Below, one piece after another: positions 1-7,636 of a DNA stretch of 11,493 bases. Source of the DNA: an uncultured Pseudomonadales bacterium (GTDB lineage Bacteria; Pseudomonadota; Gammaproteobacteria; Pseudomonadales; Porticoccaceae). The stretch is taken from the NCBI GenBank assembly GCA_937998635.1, contig CALLDA010000036.1, forward strand, positions 1-11,493. The letters run 5' to 3'. Under the pieces are notes generated by a model. The model saw nothing but the letters and a program-made list of their open reading frames with translations, made no database searches and was not told where the DNA came from. The position numbers were made by a program, and so were the translations under genes. How positions within the stretch are numbered: position 1 is the first letter of the stretch; every line of letters begins with the position of its first letter.

Positions 1-2055
1 GAAGGACAGACGCAATTCACTGAGACCGCCATGTCGCCAGCTCGGGCCTCGAATCACCCGGTACTCCCCAGTGTCAGGCCCCATCGGGTCGATGGCAGCT
101 GAGCCAGAAGTCGCTATGGCAATACTGTAGTAATCGTTAAGCCATTCGGCAACATTGCCGCCCATATCGTACAGCCCTTTAGAGTTTGCTGAATAAGTCG
201 CCACCGGGGCAGAGACCGCCTGTCCATCGTTATAGGTGTTAAGTATTCGAGGCACAATATTCGCGGCGCTACGATCCGCGATATTAGTGGTTTTAGCGGT
301 GGGTGGGAATTGGCTACCCCAGGGGAATTTGCGCATTGAACCATCACTTTGGCGGCGCGCTGCCCAGGCCCATTCGGCTTCTGTGGGCAGGCGATAACCC
401 AGTGCATCCGGATTGATGCCGGTAATAAGACCATCTTTCTCAATATAAAATAAGGTTAGTTTGTCCTGGCTACTCAACCAGTTGCAGTAAAGGGCGGCAC
501 TGGTCCAGCTAACATTGACCACGGGTTGAGTGAGGTAGTCGAGGGTTTTGCCATCGACATGTTTGGAGCTGTGTTGACTGTCGAATTTGCGAAATTGTGC
601 GTTGCTCACTTCTGTTGTGGATAGGTAAAAGGCTCGGCTTAAGCGGACTTGATGCATGATTTCGTTGGCTCGGCGACCCTGTTCCCGTCGCGAAGCACCC
701 ATGGTGAAAGCGCTATCAGGTTTGAACAGCTTCATAGTTTGCCCGGCCGGTGAAGTGATGACCTTCGCCATAGCCTGGGCCTCAGGCGAGCTCGATTGCT
801 GAGCAGAGTTAAGGGTAGTATTAAGGGCAAAGTGCAGGGCTTGCTGGACGCCGGGTTTGGGGGCGATTGATTTGCTCATAGGCGTATAGCCCTTCTTGCG
901 TACTTCCAGTCGCCAGGGATGTGCAGGTAGATTTAAGGTCATCGGCGTGGTGCCCCGTAAAGTCCCGTCGACGTATAGCTCTGCACCGGCCGGTTTGCTG
1001 GTAATGTTGAGACTGCCGAGCTTGGCTTTGAGTTTGATGTTAAGGGTTTTCTGTTCACCCCGTGCCAGCACAATTTGTCTCTGTGAGTGTTCGTAACCGG
1101 CTAAAAATACATTCAGCTTATGGCTAGTGTCTGGGCTCAATGCTAGTGTTGTCGGGGTACTACCCAGGTATTGTCCGTTGAGGGTAATGCTGGCACCCGC
1201 TGGGATAGAGGCAATCTGAATCTCACTATCTGCGGGGAGCAGGGTCACAGACGGCCACTCCTTGTATTCGCCAACGCCTATGCTGAGAGTCTCCTGCCAG
1301 GTTTTATAGCCCGGCAGCTTAAGTTCCACTTGCTCACCACTGGTGAGTACCTCTGCGGTACCCGGTGTTGGGCCGTAGTCTTTACCGGCGACGCTAATGG
1401 TTGCGCCCGGGGGTTTCGAACGAAAAGAGATCTTGCCCCAGGCTGGTTTAAGCTGGAATTGAAGTTGTGTGGTGTGCCCCATACCTTCAATGTCGACAGC
1501 TTGTTCGACGGCAAAATAACGGGGCGAAACGATCTTTAACTGGTAGGTGTCTGGGGCAAGATCGGATATTGCCAGAGGTGTAAGGCCTTTGTTTTCGTCA
1601 TTTATAAAGACGCTGGCTTTATCCGGTGTTGTAATTATTTCCAGGTGGCCGGGCAATTTTGCCAGTTTGATGGACTGACTCTGATTGTCTTCGCCGGTGA
1701 CCAGCAATTCTTCGCTATAGGTATGGTAGCCGTCGGCGCTTACCTGCAAGCGATATTGCCCTGGTCTGAGTAGATAGTGCCCTGCAAGAGCAAAGCTCAG
1801 GCCGCCGGAGATTTGAATCTGAGCTTGCTCGGGTTCGGCATTGATGGACACGGCTCTGGAGGTCAGCAAGAACCACAGGATAAATGCCGAAAACAGTAAT
1901 ACGCCAGCGACAGAAAGGCGCAAGAATGGAAAACGTCCATGGGGTTTAGCGCTGGCCGCACCGACAGGCTCGAAATCAATGGCTTCTAAGGAGCTGTCTG
2001 AACTCTGGCTACCAGAATCCTGGCTACTTGAATCGAGGCTATCAGGGGACGGCAT
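1..2055 (-). CDS. Membrane-anchored PEGA-repeat protein with C-terminal FGE/SUMF1-like domain (3' end outside window)
   Basis: The frame is open from the ATG at 2055 to the window edge, giving 685 residues without a stop. Residues 1-45 form a Ser/Asp-rich, presumably cytoplasmic tail. A hydrophobic segment at about 47-65 is a single membrane anchor, and the rest should lie in the periplasm. Five PEGA-like beta repeats follow at roughly 68-130, 137-200, 207-270, 277-342 and 348-408; repeats 3-5 carry the typical SxPxGAxxxxxG...G.TP pattern and a later GY. From about 440 there is an FGE/SUMF1 fold: FTMG, TTEVSNAQF (482-490), PVVNVSWTSAALYCNWLS, YRLPTEAEWAWA, a GGNVAEWLNDYY block and VIRGPSW (667-673). 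The two copper-binding cysteines of true FGE are absent; by alignment His675 and Glu680 stand there, so sulfatase activation is unlikely and a binding or scaffold role is inferred. The start overlaps the previous stop by one base (TAATG), implying translational coupling. The ending of the protein is unseen. Confidence 0.9.
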   Translation of the reverse strand, partial: MPSPDSLDSSSQDSGSQSSDSSLEAIDFEPVGAASAKPHGRFPFLRLSVAGVLLFSAFILWFLLTSRAVSINAEPEQAQIQISGGLSFALAGHYLLRPGQYRLQVSADGYHTYSEELLVTGEDNQSQSIKLAKLPGHLEIITTPDKASVFINDENKGLTPLAISDLAPDTYQLKIVSPRYFAVEQAVDIEGMGHTTQLQFQLKPAWGKISFRSKPPGATISVAGKDYGPTPGTAEVLTSGEQVELKLPGYKTWQETLSIGVGEYKEWPSVTLLPADSEIQIASIPAGASITLNGQYLGSTPTTLALSPDTSHKLNVFLAGYEHSQRQIVLARGEQKTLNIKLKAKLGSLNITSKPAGAELYVDGTLRGTTPMTLNLPAHPWRLEVRKKGYTPMSKSIAPKPGVQQALHFALNTTLNSAQQSSSPEAQAMAKVITSPAGQTMKLFKPDSAFTMGASRREQGRRANEIMHQVRLSRAFYLSTTEVSNAQFRKFDSQHSSKHVDGKTLDYLTQPVVNVSWTSAALYCNWLSSQDKLTLFYIEKDGLITGINPDALGYRLPTEAEWAWAARRQSDGSMRKFPWGSQFPPTAKTTNIADRSAANIVPRILNTYNDGQAVSAPVATYSANSKGLYDMGGNVAEWLNDYYSIAIATSGSAAIDPMGPDTGEYRVIRGPSWRHGGLSELRLSF

Positions 2056-3593
2056 TATATGGTTTCCTGACAGGAAATTTGAATGGGTGAGACATCATTT
2101 TTGCCATCAACGACAAACTTGACTCGGACATCACGATAACCTTGCCGGATACCCACCGCTACATATTTTCCCGGTTTGAGTTCTATGGTCCTGGCATTGA
2201 ACTGACCGAGCTTGCCAACCCTCAGTATGGTCACCAGCGTGGAATTGTCTGAGGTCAGGGTGATGGTCTGTGGGGTGGTGGCCAGCGCTAGGGCCTGTTC
2301 GAGTTGGTGCACCTGTTCGGCGAGTCGAGAACCACCGGGCTGGATACCCTGGGCATCTCTCAGTAGCTGGCGTGCCTGTTGGTAAACACTGGGGCTGGCG
2401 AGACGCAGTGGGTTGGTGATGATGCTAGTCAGGTCTGTATCGAGCTTTGCACGTGCTTGACTGCGTATTTTGCCGACGGAGGCGCTGACCACCGAGTTGT
2501 CGATAGTCAAAACTTTATTATAGGCATCAAGAGCCAGTGACCAGTGTTCACGCTGCTCATCCTTGCTAGCGCTGGCCAGTAGCTGCTTAATTTGTATCTG
2601 ATTCAGTTCAGTTTGCGCCTGAAGCAAAGCCTGGGCGGCTACATCGGAATGGGGTTTAACCGTGAGTGCTCGCTTAAAGGCCTGGCTGGCAGCCGCATAA
2701 TTTGACTGGCCAAGATCAGCAAAACCTTTATTTAAAGCACTTTGGAATTGGCTGTTTTTGATTTTAGTCTGTGTTTGTTCAAGTCCGGCAATGGCTTGGG
2801 GGTGGTCTGGATCTAGTTTTATAGCTTCCTGGTAAGCGCTAAGCGCCTCCTTAAGTTTTCCGTCCGTAAAATTTTGCTCAGCAGTGGCCAGCAACTCAAG
2901 TACCTGGGGTAGCTGGTCGAGACGCTTCAGGCCTTTTTTCGCGGGCTCGTTATCGGCCTGGATTTGCAAGAGCAGCTCAAGAGATGTACGGGTTTTAGCA
3001 ATGTCTGCTACTTTACTAGCGGTGTTGATTGCCTTAAGCGCATTAGCCAGGGTGTCGCTAATAAAGGGGGCAAAGCGAGCTTCAATATCGCTTAGTTGCT
3101 CAAGGCTAAGTTGGTACTGTTGTTGAGCTGCTTCGAATTGTCCTCGACCATAGAGGTCGTCCCCCTGGGTGGCATTGCCTTGTGCCTCGCGATAGTCTGC
3201 CTCGGCCCACAGCGCGACCTGCTGGCTCTCCAGGGCTTGCTGTTTTTCCAGAATTCTGGCGAGTAGATCCTGAGCTTGACGCCGTTGGGTGGCGGTTTGA
3301 GCCTTTTTAAAAGGGCCGTTGTCGCTAGTCGGGCTTGTGCGCTCAGCAGACTCAGCTGTGGCGCTGCTTTGGTTTTTATCTGCATTGGCATCATTAGCAC
3401 GACGCTGGTTTTGAAGTACGATAAAAGCCAGGGAAATAATCAGCAGGCCAATAATTGCAATGACATAGATAGCCTGGGGTCTTGCGTGTCGATGGTTTTG
3501 AGCTTCGCCAGCAGATCCAGTGTCAGTCGTAATATGGCTTAAGGCTACATCGCTTGCTTCAATCGTATCGAATGATTTTTGTTTGTCGGCCAT
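2055..3593 (-). CDS. Inner-membrane-anchored periplasmic TPR protein with PEGA-like C-terminus
   Basis: A 512-residue protein. It has a polar N-terminal tail, then one strongly hydrophobic segment at about 41-60 flanked by basic residues (HRHARPQ before, QRR after). A Ser/Thr-rich linker is followed by a Gln/Ala-rich helical, possibly coiled-coil, stretch at about 98-175. TPR-like helical pairs are visible near 140-172, 235-268 (ending AIKLDPDHPQA), 282-316 (ALTVKPHSDVA) and 335-368. The last 70 residues (442-508) are beta-rich with ELKPGKYVAVGIRQGYRDV, which resembles a PEGA domain. TPRs usually hold protein partners, so a scaffold in the periplasm is inferred; no enzymatic motif is seen. 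No good ribosome binding site precedes the ATG, and the gene starts 12 bases after the preceding lipoprotein gene and overlaps the next gene by one base, so coupling is likely. The exact function is unknown. Confidence 0.88.
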   Translation of the reverse strand: MADKQKSFDTIEASDVALSHITTDTGSAGEAQNHRHARPQAIYVIAIIGLLIISLAFIVLQNQRRANDANADKNQSSATAESAERTSPTSDNGPFKKAQTATQRRQAQDLLARILEKQQALESQQVALWAEADYREAQGNATQGDDLYGRGQFEAAQQQYQLSLEQLSDIEARFAPFISDTLANALKAINTASKVADIAKTRTSLELLLQIQADNEPAKKGLKRLDQLPQVLELLATAEQNFTDGKLKEALSAYQEAIKLDPDHPQAIAGLEQTQTKIKNSQFQSALNKGFADLGQSNYAAASQAFKRALTVKPHSDVAAQALLQAQTELNQIQIKQLLASASKDEQREHWSLALDAYNKVLTIDNSVVSASVGKIRSQARAKLDTDLTSIITNPLRLASPSVYQQARQLLRDAQGIQPGGSRLAEQVHQLEQALALATTPQTITLTSDNSTLVTILRVGKLGQFNARTIELKPGKYVAVGIRQGYRDVRVKFVVDGKNDVSPIQISCQETI

Positions 3594-3605
3594 GATCTTG
3601 CGGGT

Positions 3606-4802
3606 TTAAATCTCGCCGCGTTCGGCACGATAAATTTTTTGCAGCAAAGCCTGCCACTGCTGATATTGCATTTGTACATTGCCGGTAAGGGTCACGGTCT
3701 GATCTTCCAGTTCAATGACACGGGGTTCAACCTCCGCTTCTAGGGATTGCCCCAACTCGGCCAAAGCCTCGATATGAATCTGCGCTTCAGCTTTTTTACC
3801 GAGCCCACTTTTTACCAGTAATGCGCCGCTGCCAATAGCGACGGCACCGCCGGCTCGAGCGGCTCCGCTGTTGCTACCTGAGGCGGCGATCCCCGCCAGA
3901 ATAGCGATGACTCCACCGGTGGTGCGCTGTAGTGACTGTCGTTTCAAGTCCCGCGCTGCCATCACCTCGTCGTAGCTTTCTGCGCGCCAGGTTTGGTAGG
4001 GCTCGCTCATCTGCCTGGAGAAGGCATCGTAATATTCCTGGATAGTATCGATATATAAGTAGTCACGCTCGCGCATACTTTGCACTCTTTGCAGAATTGG
4101 ATCGTCGATGGCGGGCAATCTGGCGACCGTGAGCTGGCCTTTGCGATTGCTTTGTAAATGTTCAGAGAAAGCTTCGGGTGAGAATTGCCTGGCAAAGCGT
4201 AGTGAAGAGACGGTCCGCAAATTGATGGCTTCTTTGGCGGCTAGTTTTTGTCGCCAAATCAGGAGGTCATTGGCAATTTGATTAAACAAGCCCTGAAATG
4301 GATCTCGTTGCAGTTTACGTCGGCGTTCATAGGCGTATTTGCTGGCGAGGCCTTTGTAGGTTTTGGTGTAGACCGCCCTGCCGGAGGTGTCGGCAACGGC
4401 GATATCCAGCTCAAGCATTTCGCCATCGGAATGTTTGATAGTGCCGCTGACGTAGATGTCGGTGATCACATCGGCGGACGGCAGCAGGCGCACAGCTCCC
4501 CAGGCGGCGGAGTCCTGAATGGTGAGGGTGAGCTGATTGGCCAAATAATGAGCCTCGGCCTTACGTACTTCGGGCAATATCGAGGCTTCCTCATCGTCGT
4601 CCAGATCATCGAGGCCGGGGTCAAATGTCAGGACACCCAGGTCGAGCAGTTCGGCTTCCGGGAGCATGGTCGTTTGTGTAGAAAGCGGCGTATAGGTGGT
4701 GGATTTAACCGTGATGGGGCTGTTACAGCCGGACAGTAAAAGCAAACTACATAACAATAATGGCAGCCAAAGTAGGTGCGTGTTGTAGAGGCGGGCGTTC
4801 AT
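3606..4802 (-). CDS. Putative outer-membrane lipoprotein with glycine-zipper-like segment
   Basis: With the ATG at 4802 the protein has 398 residues. It begins with a lipoprotein signal peptide: Arg4, a hydrophobic core, and the lipobox LLSGC with Cys26. Asn27 follows, so no inner-membrane retention signal is seen. An in-frame TTG at 4817 would overlap the upstream stop and lies directly against the GGAGG, so the ATG is preferred, although the GGAGG is then 15 bases away. An acidic stretch (about 61-72) precedes an alpha/beta region at 75-190 containing VSGTIKHSDGEMLELDIAV and a GRAVYTKTYKG strand pair. A Gly/Ala-rich hydrophobic segment at about 296-336 has regularly spaced glycines like a glycine zipper. 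It is followed by a helix and a beta strand (VIELEDQTVTLTGNVQMQY). The family is not recognised. It is the third gene of the envelope cluster and probably co-transcribed with it. Confidence 0.85.
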   Translation of the reverse strand: MNARLYNTHLLWLPLLLCSLLLLSGCNSPITVKSTTYTPLSTQTTMLPEAELLDLGVLTFDPGLDDLDDDEEASILPEVRKAEAHYLANQLTLTIQDSAAWGAVRLLPSADVITDIYVSGTIKHSDGEMLELDIAVADTSGRAVYTKTYKGLASKYAYERRRKLQRDPFQGLFNQIANDLLIWRQKLAAKEAINLRTVSSLRFARQFSPEAFSEHLQSNRKGQLTVARLPAIDDPILQRVQSMRERDYLYIDTIQEYYDAFSRQMSEPYQTWRAESYDEVMAARDLKRQSLQRTTGGVIAILAGIAASGSNSGAARAGGAVAIGSGALLVKSGLGKKAEAQIHIEALAELGQSLEAEVEPRVIELEDQTVTLTGNVQMQYQQWQALLQKIYRAERGEI

Positions 4803-4813
4803 AAAATGTTTGA

Positions 4814-5509
4814 TCAACCTCCGCGCTGCTGATTTTTATACTTGCGGTATTCGTCCCAGAGTTTTTCCCTTAGCACAGGGTCTTGTTCTTTTTGGGCGGC
4901 CTCGCGAATTTGACGGGCGACGATATCATCATCGCTGCCATCGTTGATATCTTCAGGGATACCACCGGCGGTGGAAGAATCTCCGATGGTGTCCTGGTCG
5001 CTGGGGGTCGACCCGCCAACCTCTCCCGCATCAGCGTTGTCGGCTGAGGAATCAGAGGCTTCGCTTGATTCAGAATCACTTTCTGGGAAGTCCCCATAGC
5101 CGGGCAGGCCTTCTTCCAGATCGCCCTCCTCAAACAGGATTTCACCGGGATCGCCGTCGTCCCCACCTGCGGGGTCATAGCTGCCAGCGACAATGGCTTC
5201 GGCTTTAGCTCTCTCGTCGAGAATCATGCCGTCAAAGACAGCGATGGATTCGTCCAGCTCTGTATCCAGAGCGCCGATGACTTCCTCGCTTGTCATGCCG
5301 CCTCCTGAAGGATATTCGGGTGCGGTGTTTGAGTTATTGGCTGAGGGCTCTGATGAATCAGCGCTTGCGTTTGGTGATGACGTAGTGGAGCTGCTCGTGG
5401 ATGAGCTGTCACTGGAACTGCTACTACTTGAGGTGCTTTCGCAGGCCGTCAGACCCACTAGCAGCATGGTGTGAAGGATAGCGATGCAGGGTCGGTAAAG
5501 TTTTGACAT
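4814..5509 (-). CDS. Ser/Asp-rich low-complexity lipoprotein
   Basis: A 231-residue protein. Residues 1-22 form a signal peptide with lipobox GLTAC, so Cys23 would be lipidated; Glu24 follows, consistent with outer-membrane sorting. Residues 25-62 are almost only Ser, Thr, Asp and Asn. Residues 72-108 form a more ordered stretch (MTSEEVIGALDTELDESIAV and the following acidic helix). Residues 112-195 are again disordered, glycine- and acid-rich with repeated Asp/Ser/Glu. The C-terminus (about 196-228) is a charged amphipathic helix, with KLWDEYRKYKNQQ near its end. The composition suggests an extended linker on the membrane surface, with the two ordered parts as possible docking sites; this is inference. 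No clear Shine-Dalgarno is seen before the ATG. It begins 20 bases after the TPR/TonB-C-like gene. No known family is recognised. Confidence 0.82.
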   Translation of the reverse strand: MSKLYRPCIAILHTMLLVGLTACESTSSSSSSSDSSSTSSSTTSSPNASADSSEPSANNSNTAPEYPSGGGMTSEEVIGALDTELDESIAVFDGMILDERAKAEAIVAGSYDPAGGDDGDPGEILFEEGDLEEGLPGYGDFPESDSESSEASDSSADNADAGEVGGSTPSDQDTIGDSSTAGGIPEDINDGSDDDIVARQIREAAQKEQDPVLREKLWDEYRKYKNQQRGG

Positions 5510-5529
5510 GGTGACAGCGTATAGGTGGA

Positions 5530-6918
5530 TTAGCGTATTAAGGGCATTTTAATCAGTGCCGCAGGGCTATTAACCGCTTCAGCGCCGACAAAGCGCGGCC
5601 TGAAACGTGCGTTTCTAAGGGTCTTGATAGCCGCTCTGTGTAGCATTACATTCTTTTCCGGGGTGGGTTCGAGGATGTTTATGTGACTGGGATGTCCATT
5701 TTTAGAAATATCCACCTGAGCGCTGACATATTGCCTCGCAGAGTTTCCTGATCCACCTTCTGCTCTGAGACTTGGCAAAATTATTGGCTGTGAGAACCAC
5801 AGCTCGTTGAGCTCCTGTGGCATGTCCGTCTGTGCAATCAGTATGCGGGCTTGCTGATAATACTCCATAGCTGTGTTGTGATGCTTGAAGAGCAAGTGCC
5901 AATCGCCAGTTTCCACGTAGGCGCTAATTTTTTGATGAATTGTGGCGGTGGGATCAGCGTTAACCAGGGCGATGATCTGCTCGTGGGCGAGACGTCCCTG
6001 TCGATAGCTGGTTTTGGACAGGGTGGCCATGCGCGTTGGCACCATAAAGTCTTTGTCGGAACTGGCGCTAAAGCGGGAATCCAAGGCGGTGACCCATTCG
6101 TCGCCCTTATGTTGTGATGAATAGAAACTAATTAGCGTCGAAGTTCGCAATAGCTCAATTTTTTCCTGAGTGGTCAACTGGTTTGGGGCCTGGGCTTTTT
6201 TTATGGCGGCATTGATATAACTGTGAGCCGAAGTCAAATGATCGACCCGTTCAGCGCTGCTATCTAGCTGATAAACATCGACATGCCAAAGTGCCAGTTC
6301 CTGATAGACTGGAATTAATGCGGGGTCATTGCTGGCATAATTTTTCTGGAACAGTCTTAGTAGGCGATTATAGTCCGTGGTCACTTCTTCAAAATGGTGG
6401 AGGGCTTTCTGGGTGTCGATAATGCTTCTCAGTATCGGTGTCTGGGAGAAACTATGCAGTCCGTGGTTGACTCTGTTGACGTGCATAGCTCGTTTCAGGG
6501 TATTGAGTGCCTCGTCATAAAAGCCCTGTTTTTTTAGCGCTATACCGAGCCCATACAGTGCTTCGGATGACTGTTCGTGATAAGGCCCATTTTCGTCGAG
6601 TTCTTTGATGGCGGTGCGATAGTTCACTAAGGCCTCTTGCATGTCCTTATTGGCGTTAATGATCGGATCAATGCTGTGGGCGACGCCGTCTTCAGGCTTT
6701 GAAGCGGGCTCGATATTTGATTTTGGATCAATATCACCGGAATCCACAGGCTTGCCGGCTGCAGACTTGTCCTCAGTAGTCGCTTCGAGGATCCCAGCGC
6801 TGTTTATATTACTAGCGCTATTTATATCTGGGAGCGTACCTCCATAAGCGGGTGCACCAGCTGTGATGAGCAGTGTAAGGGTTAAACATAGCTTAAATAT
6901 ATGCCGCAACTTGATCAT
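5530..6918 (-). CDS. Secreted TPR protein with C-terminal TonB-C-like domain
   Basis: From the ATG at 6918 the protein has 462 residues. It starts with a Sec signal peptide (Lys3, Arg5, then a hydrophobic run to Ala20, likely cleavage after APAYG near 26). A GTG at 6945 would add nine residues, but the ATG has an AAAGGA just upstream and gives the better signal peptide. Residues 27-85 are a Ser/Asp/Lys-rich linker. A TPR-like helical region covers about 88-150 (LYGLGIALKKQGFYDEALNT) and further helical repeats probably extend to about 365. The last about 65 residues resemble TonB C-terminal domains (PF03544): QYVSAQVDISKNGHP, then AAIKTLRNARFRPRFVG and a final strand. Known TonB uses this fold to touch outer-membrane partners, but here no N-terminal membrane anchor or Pro-rich spacer is seen. 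It is therefore more likely a soluble adaptor than an energy transducer. It is the first gene of the five-gene cluster. Confidence 0.86.
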   Translation of the reverse strand: MIKLRHIFKLCLTLTLLITAGAPAYGGTLPDINSASNINSAGILEATTEDKSAAGKPVDSGDIDPKSNIEPASKPEDGVAHSIDPIINANKDMQEALVNYRTAIKELDENGPYHEQSSEALYGLGIALKKQGFYDEALNTLKRAMHVNRVNHGLHSFSQTPILRSIIDTQKALHHFEEVTTDYNRLLRLFQKNYASNDPALIPVYQELALWHVDVYQLDSSAERVDHLTSAHSYINAAIKKAQAPNQLTTQEKIELLRTSTLISFYSSQHKGDEWVTALDSRFSASSDKDFMVPTRMATLSKTSYRQGRLAHEQIIALVNADPTATIHQKISAYVETGDWHLLFKHHNTAMEYYQQARILIAQTDMPQELNELWFSQPIILPSLRAEGGSGNSARQYVSAQVDISKNGHPSHINILEPTPEKNVMLHRAAIKTLRNARFRPRFVGAEAVNSPAALIKMPLIR

Positions 6919-6921
6919 TTG

Positions 6922-6927
6922 TCCTTT
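6922..6927 (-). promoter_or_regulatory. Ribosome binding site that favours the ATG at 6918
   Basis: On the minus strand AAAGGA lies three bases before the ATG at 6918. The alternative GTG at 6945 has no comparable motif. The spacing is short, so the choice is likely but not certain. Confidence 0.5.
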
Positions 6928-7035
6928 AGCTCTTGTGCGGATCACTGAGTGTTGGGTCTGCCCATGGCAGCATAGTCTGTAGTTTGAGTGCTAGCGGGTA
7001 GAAATGTTCCAGCTTCTGCGTTTTCTATGGTTTGG

Positions 7036-7635
7036 CTAAGGTTGTAATAATTTTTCAAGCAGTGGTGCCAGGCTGCTCAAGCCCGCTTCGCGACCAATTG
7101 CCAAGGCGGTCTTTGGATCACTGCCCTGTAATTGCGCGCGAAGTGCAAACAAGGCACCAACGCGGTTGCCGCTGGCACAGTGAACAATGGTCGGTGAGTG
7201 GGCTGTTGCCTGCAAGGCCTGATCCAGGCGCAGAGCATTCTCGGAGGTGATGTCGGCTTCGCCATCGACAGGTATCACAATATAGTTTATGCCCAGTTGT
7301 TCCGCGAGAGCGGCTTCATCCCAGGCCTTGAATTCTCCTTTCGGGCGTAGATTTATAATGGTTTTGTATCCCGCTCGATGTGCAGCTTGAATATCTTCAA
7401 CACTCGGCTGCCCGCCGACCAGAATATCGGCAGAGGGTGTGTTTGGAGAAAGGCTGTTAGAAAAAAGGATCCTGGCGTTGGGGATAGCAATGAGTGGTGT
7501 AACGGGTGTTTTCCCGTAGGCAAGGTTTGCCCCGGTCAGGGTTTCATCCTGGCCAGGATCAGAGGCATAGGCATTAGCGGCACATACGCTATAAAGGTTG
7601 GCCGCGAGGAATACCGTCATTGCCACTACCTTCAT
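7036..7635 (-). CDS. Exported DSP-like phosphatase (DUF442/beta-lactamase-hydrolase-like family)
   Basis: A 199-residue protein. Residues 1-24 form a Sec signal peptide ending in AYA before Ser25, so the mature protein should be periplasmic. The core begins at ILVGGQPSVEDIQAAHRAGYKTIINLRPKGE (71-101) and continues with the LAEQLGINYIVIPVDG strand and VHCASGNRVGAL (151-161). This is the Cys-x5-Arg loop of cysteine phosphatases, with His152, Cys153 and Arg158. The GGQP start and the LRP motif are typical of the DUF442 group (PF04273/TIGR01244-like), whose substrates are mostly unknown. All catalytic-loop residues are present, so the enzyme is probably active; the substrate cannot be read from the sequence. 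The gene starts one base after the proS stop and is preceded by AGGAG inside proS, so it is co-transcribed with proS. A secreted phosphatase behind a tRNA synthetase is probably only operon sharing. Confidence 0.88.
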   Translation of the reverse strand: MKVVAMTVFLAANLYSVCAANAYASDPGQDETLTGANLAYGKTPVTPLIAIPNARILFSNSLSPNTPSADILVGGQPSVEDIQAAHRAGYKTIINLRPKGEFKAWDEAALAEQLGINYIVIPVDGEADITSENALRLDQALQATAHSPTIVHCASGNRVGALFALRAQLQGSDPKTALAIGREAGLSSLAPLLEKLLQP

Positions 7636-7636
7636 T

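Noticed and set aside
1171..1539. Rightward 122-codon open frame opposite the PEGA repeats
   Set aside because: The minus-strand frame encodes clear PEGA repeats here; the plus-strand frame shows no domain or ribosome binding site.
4248..4739. Rightward 163-codon open frame opposite the larger lipoprotein gene
   Set aside because: It lies antisense to a well-supported gene with a lipobox and has no recognisable domain.
6958..6970. CTGCC-CAT-GGCAG hairpin downstream of the phosphatase gene, considered as a terminator
   Set aside because: The stem is only five base pairs and no T-run follows on either strand.
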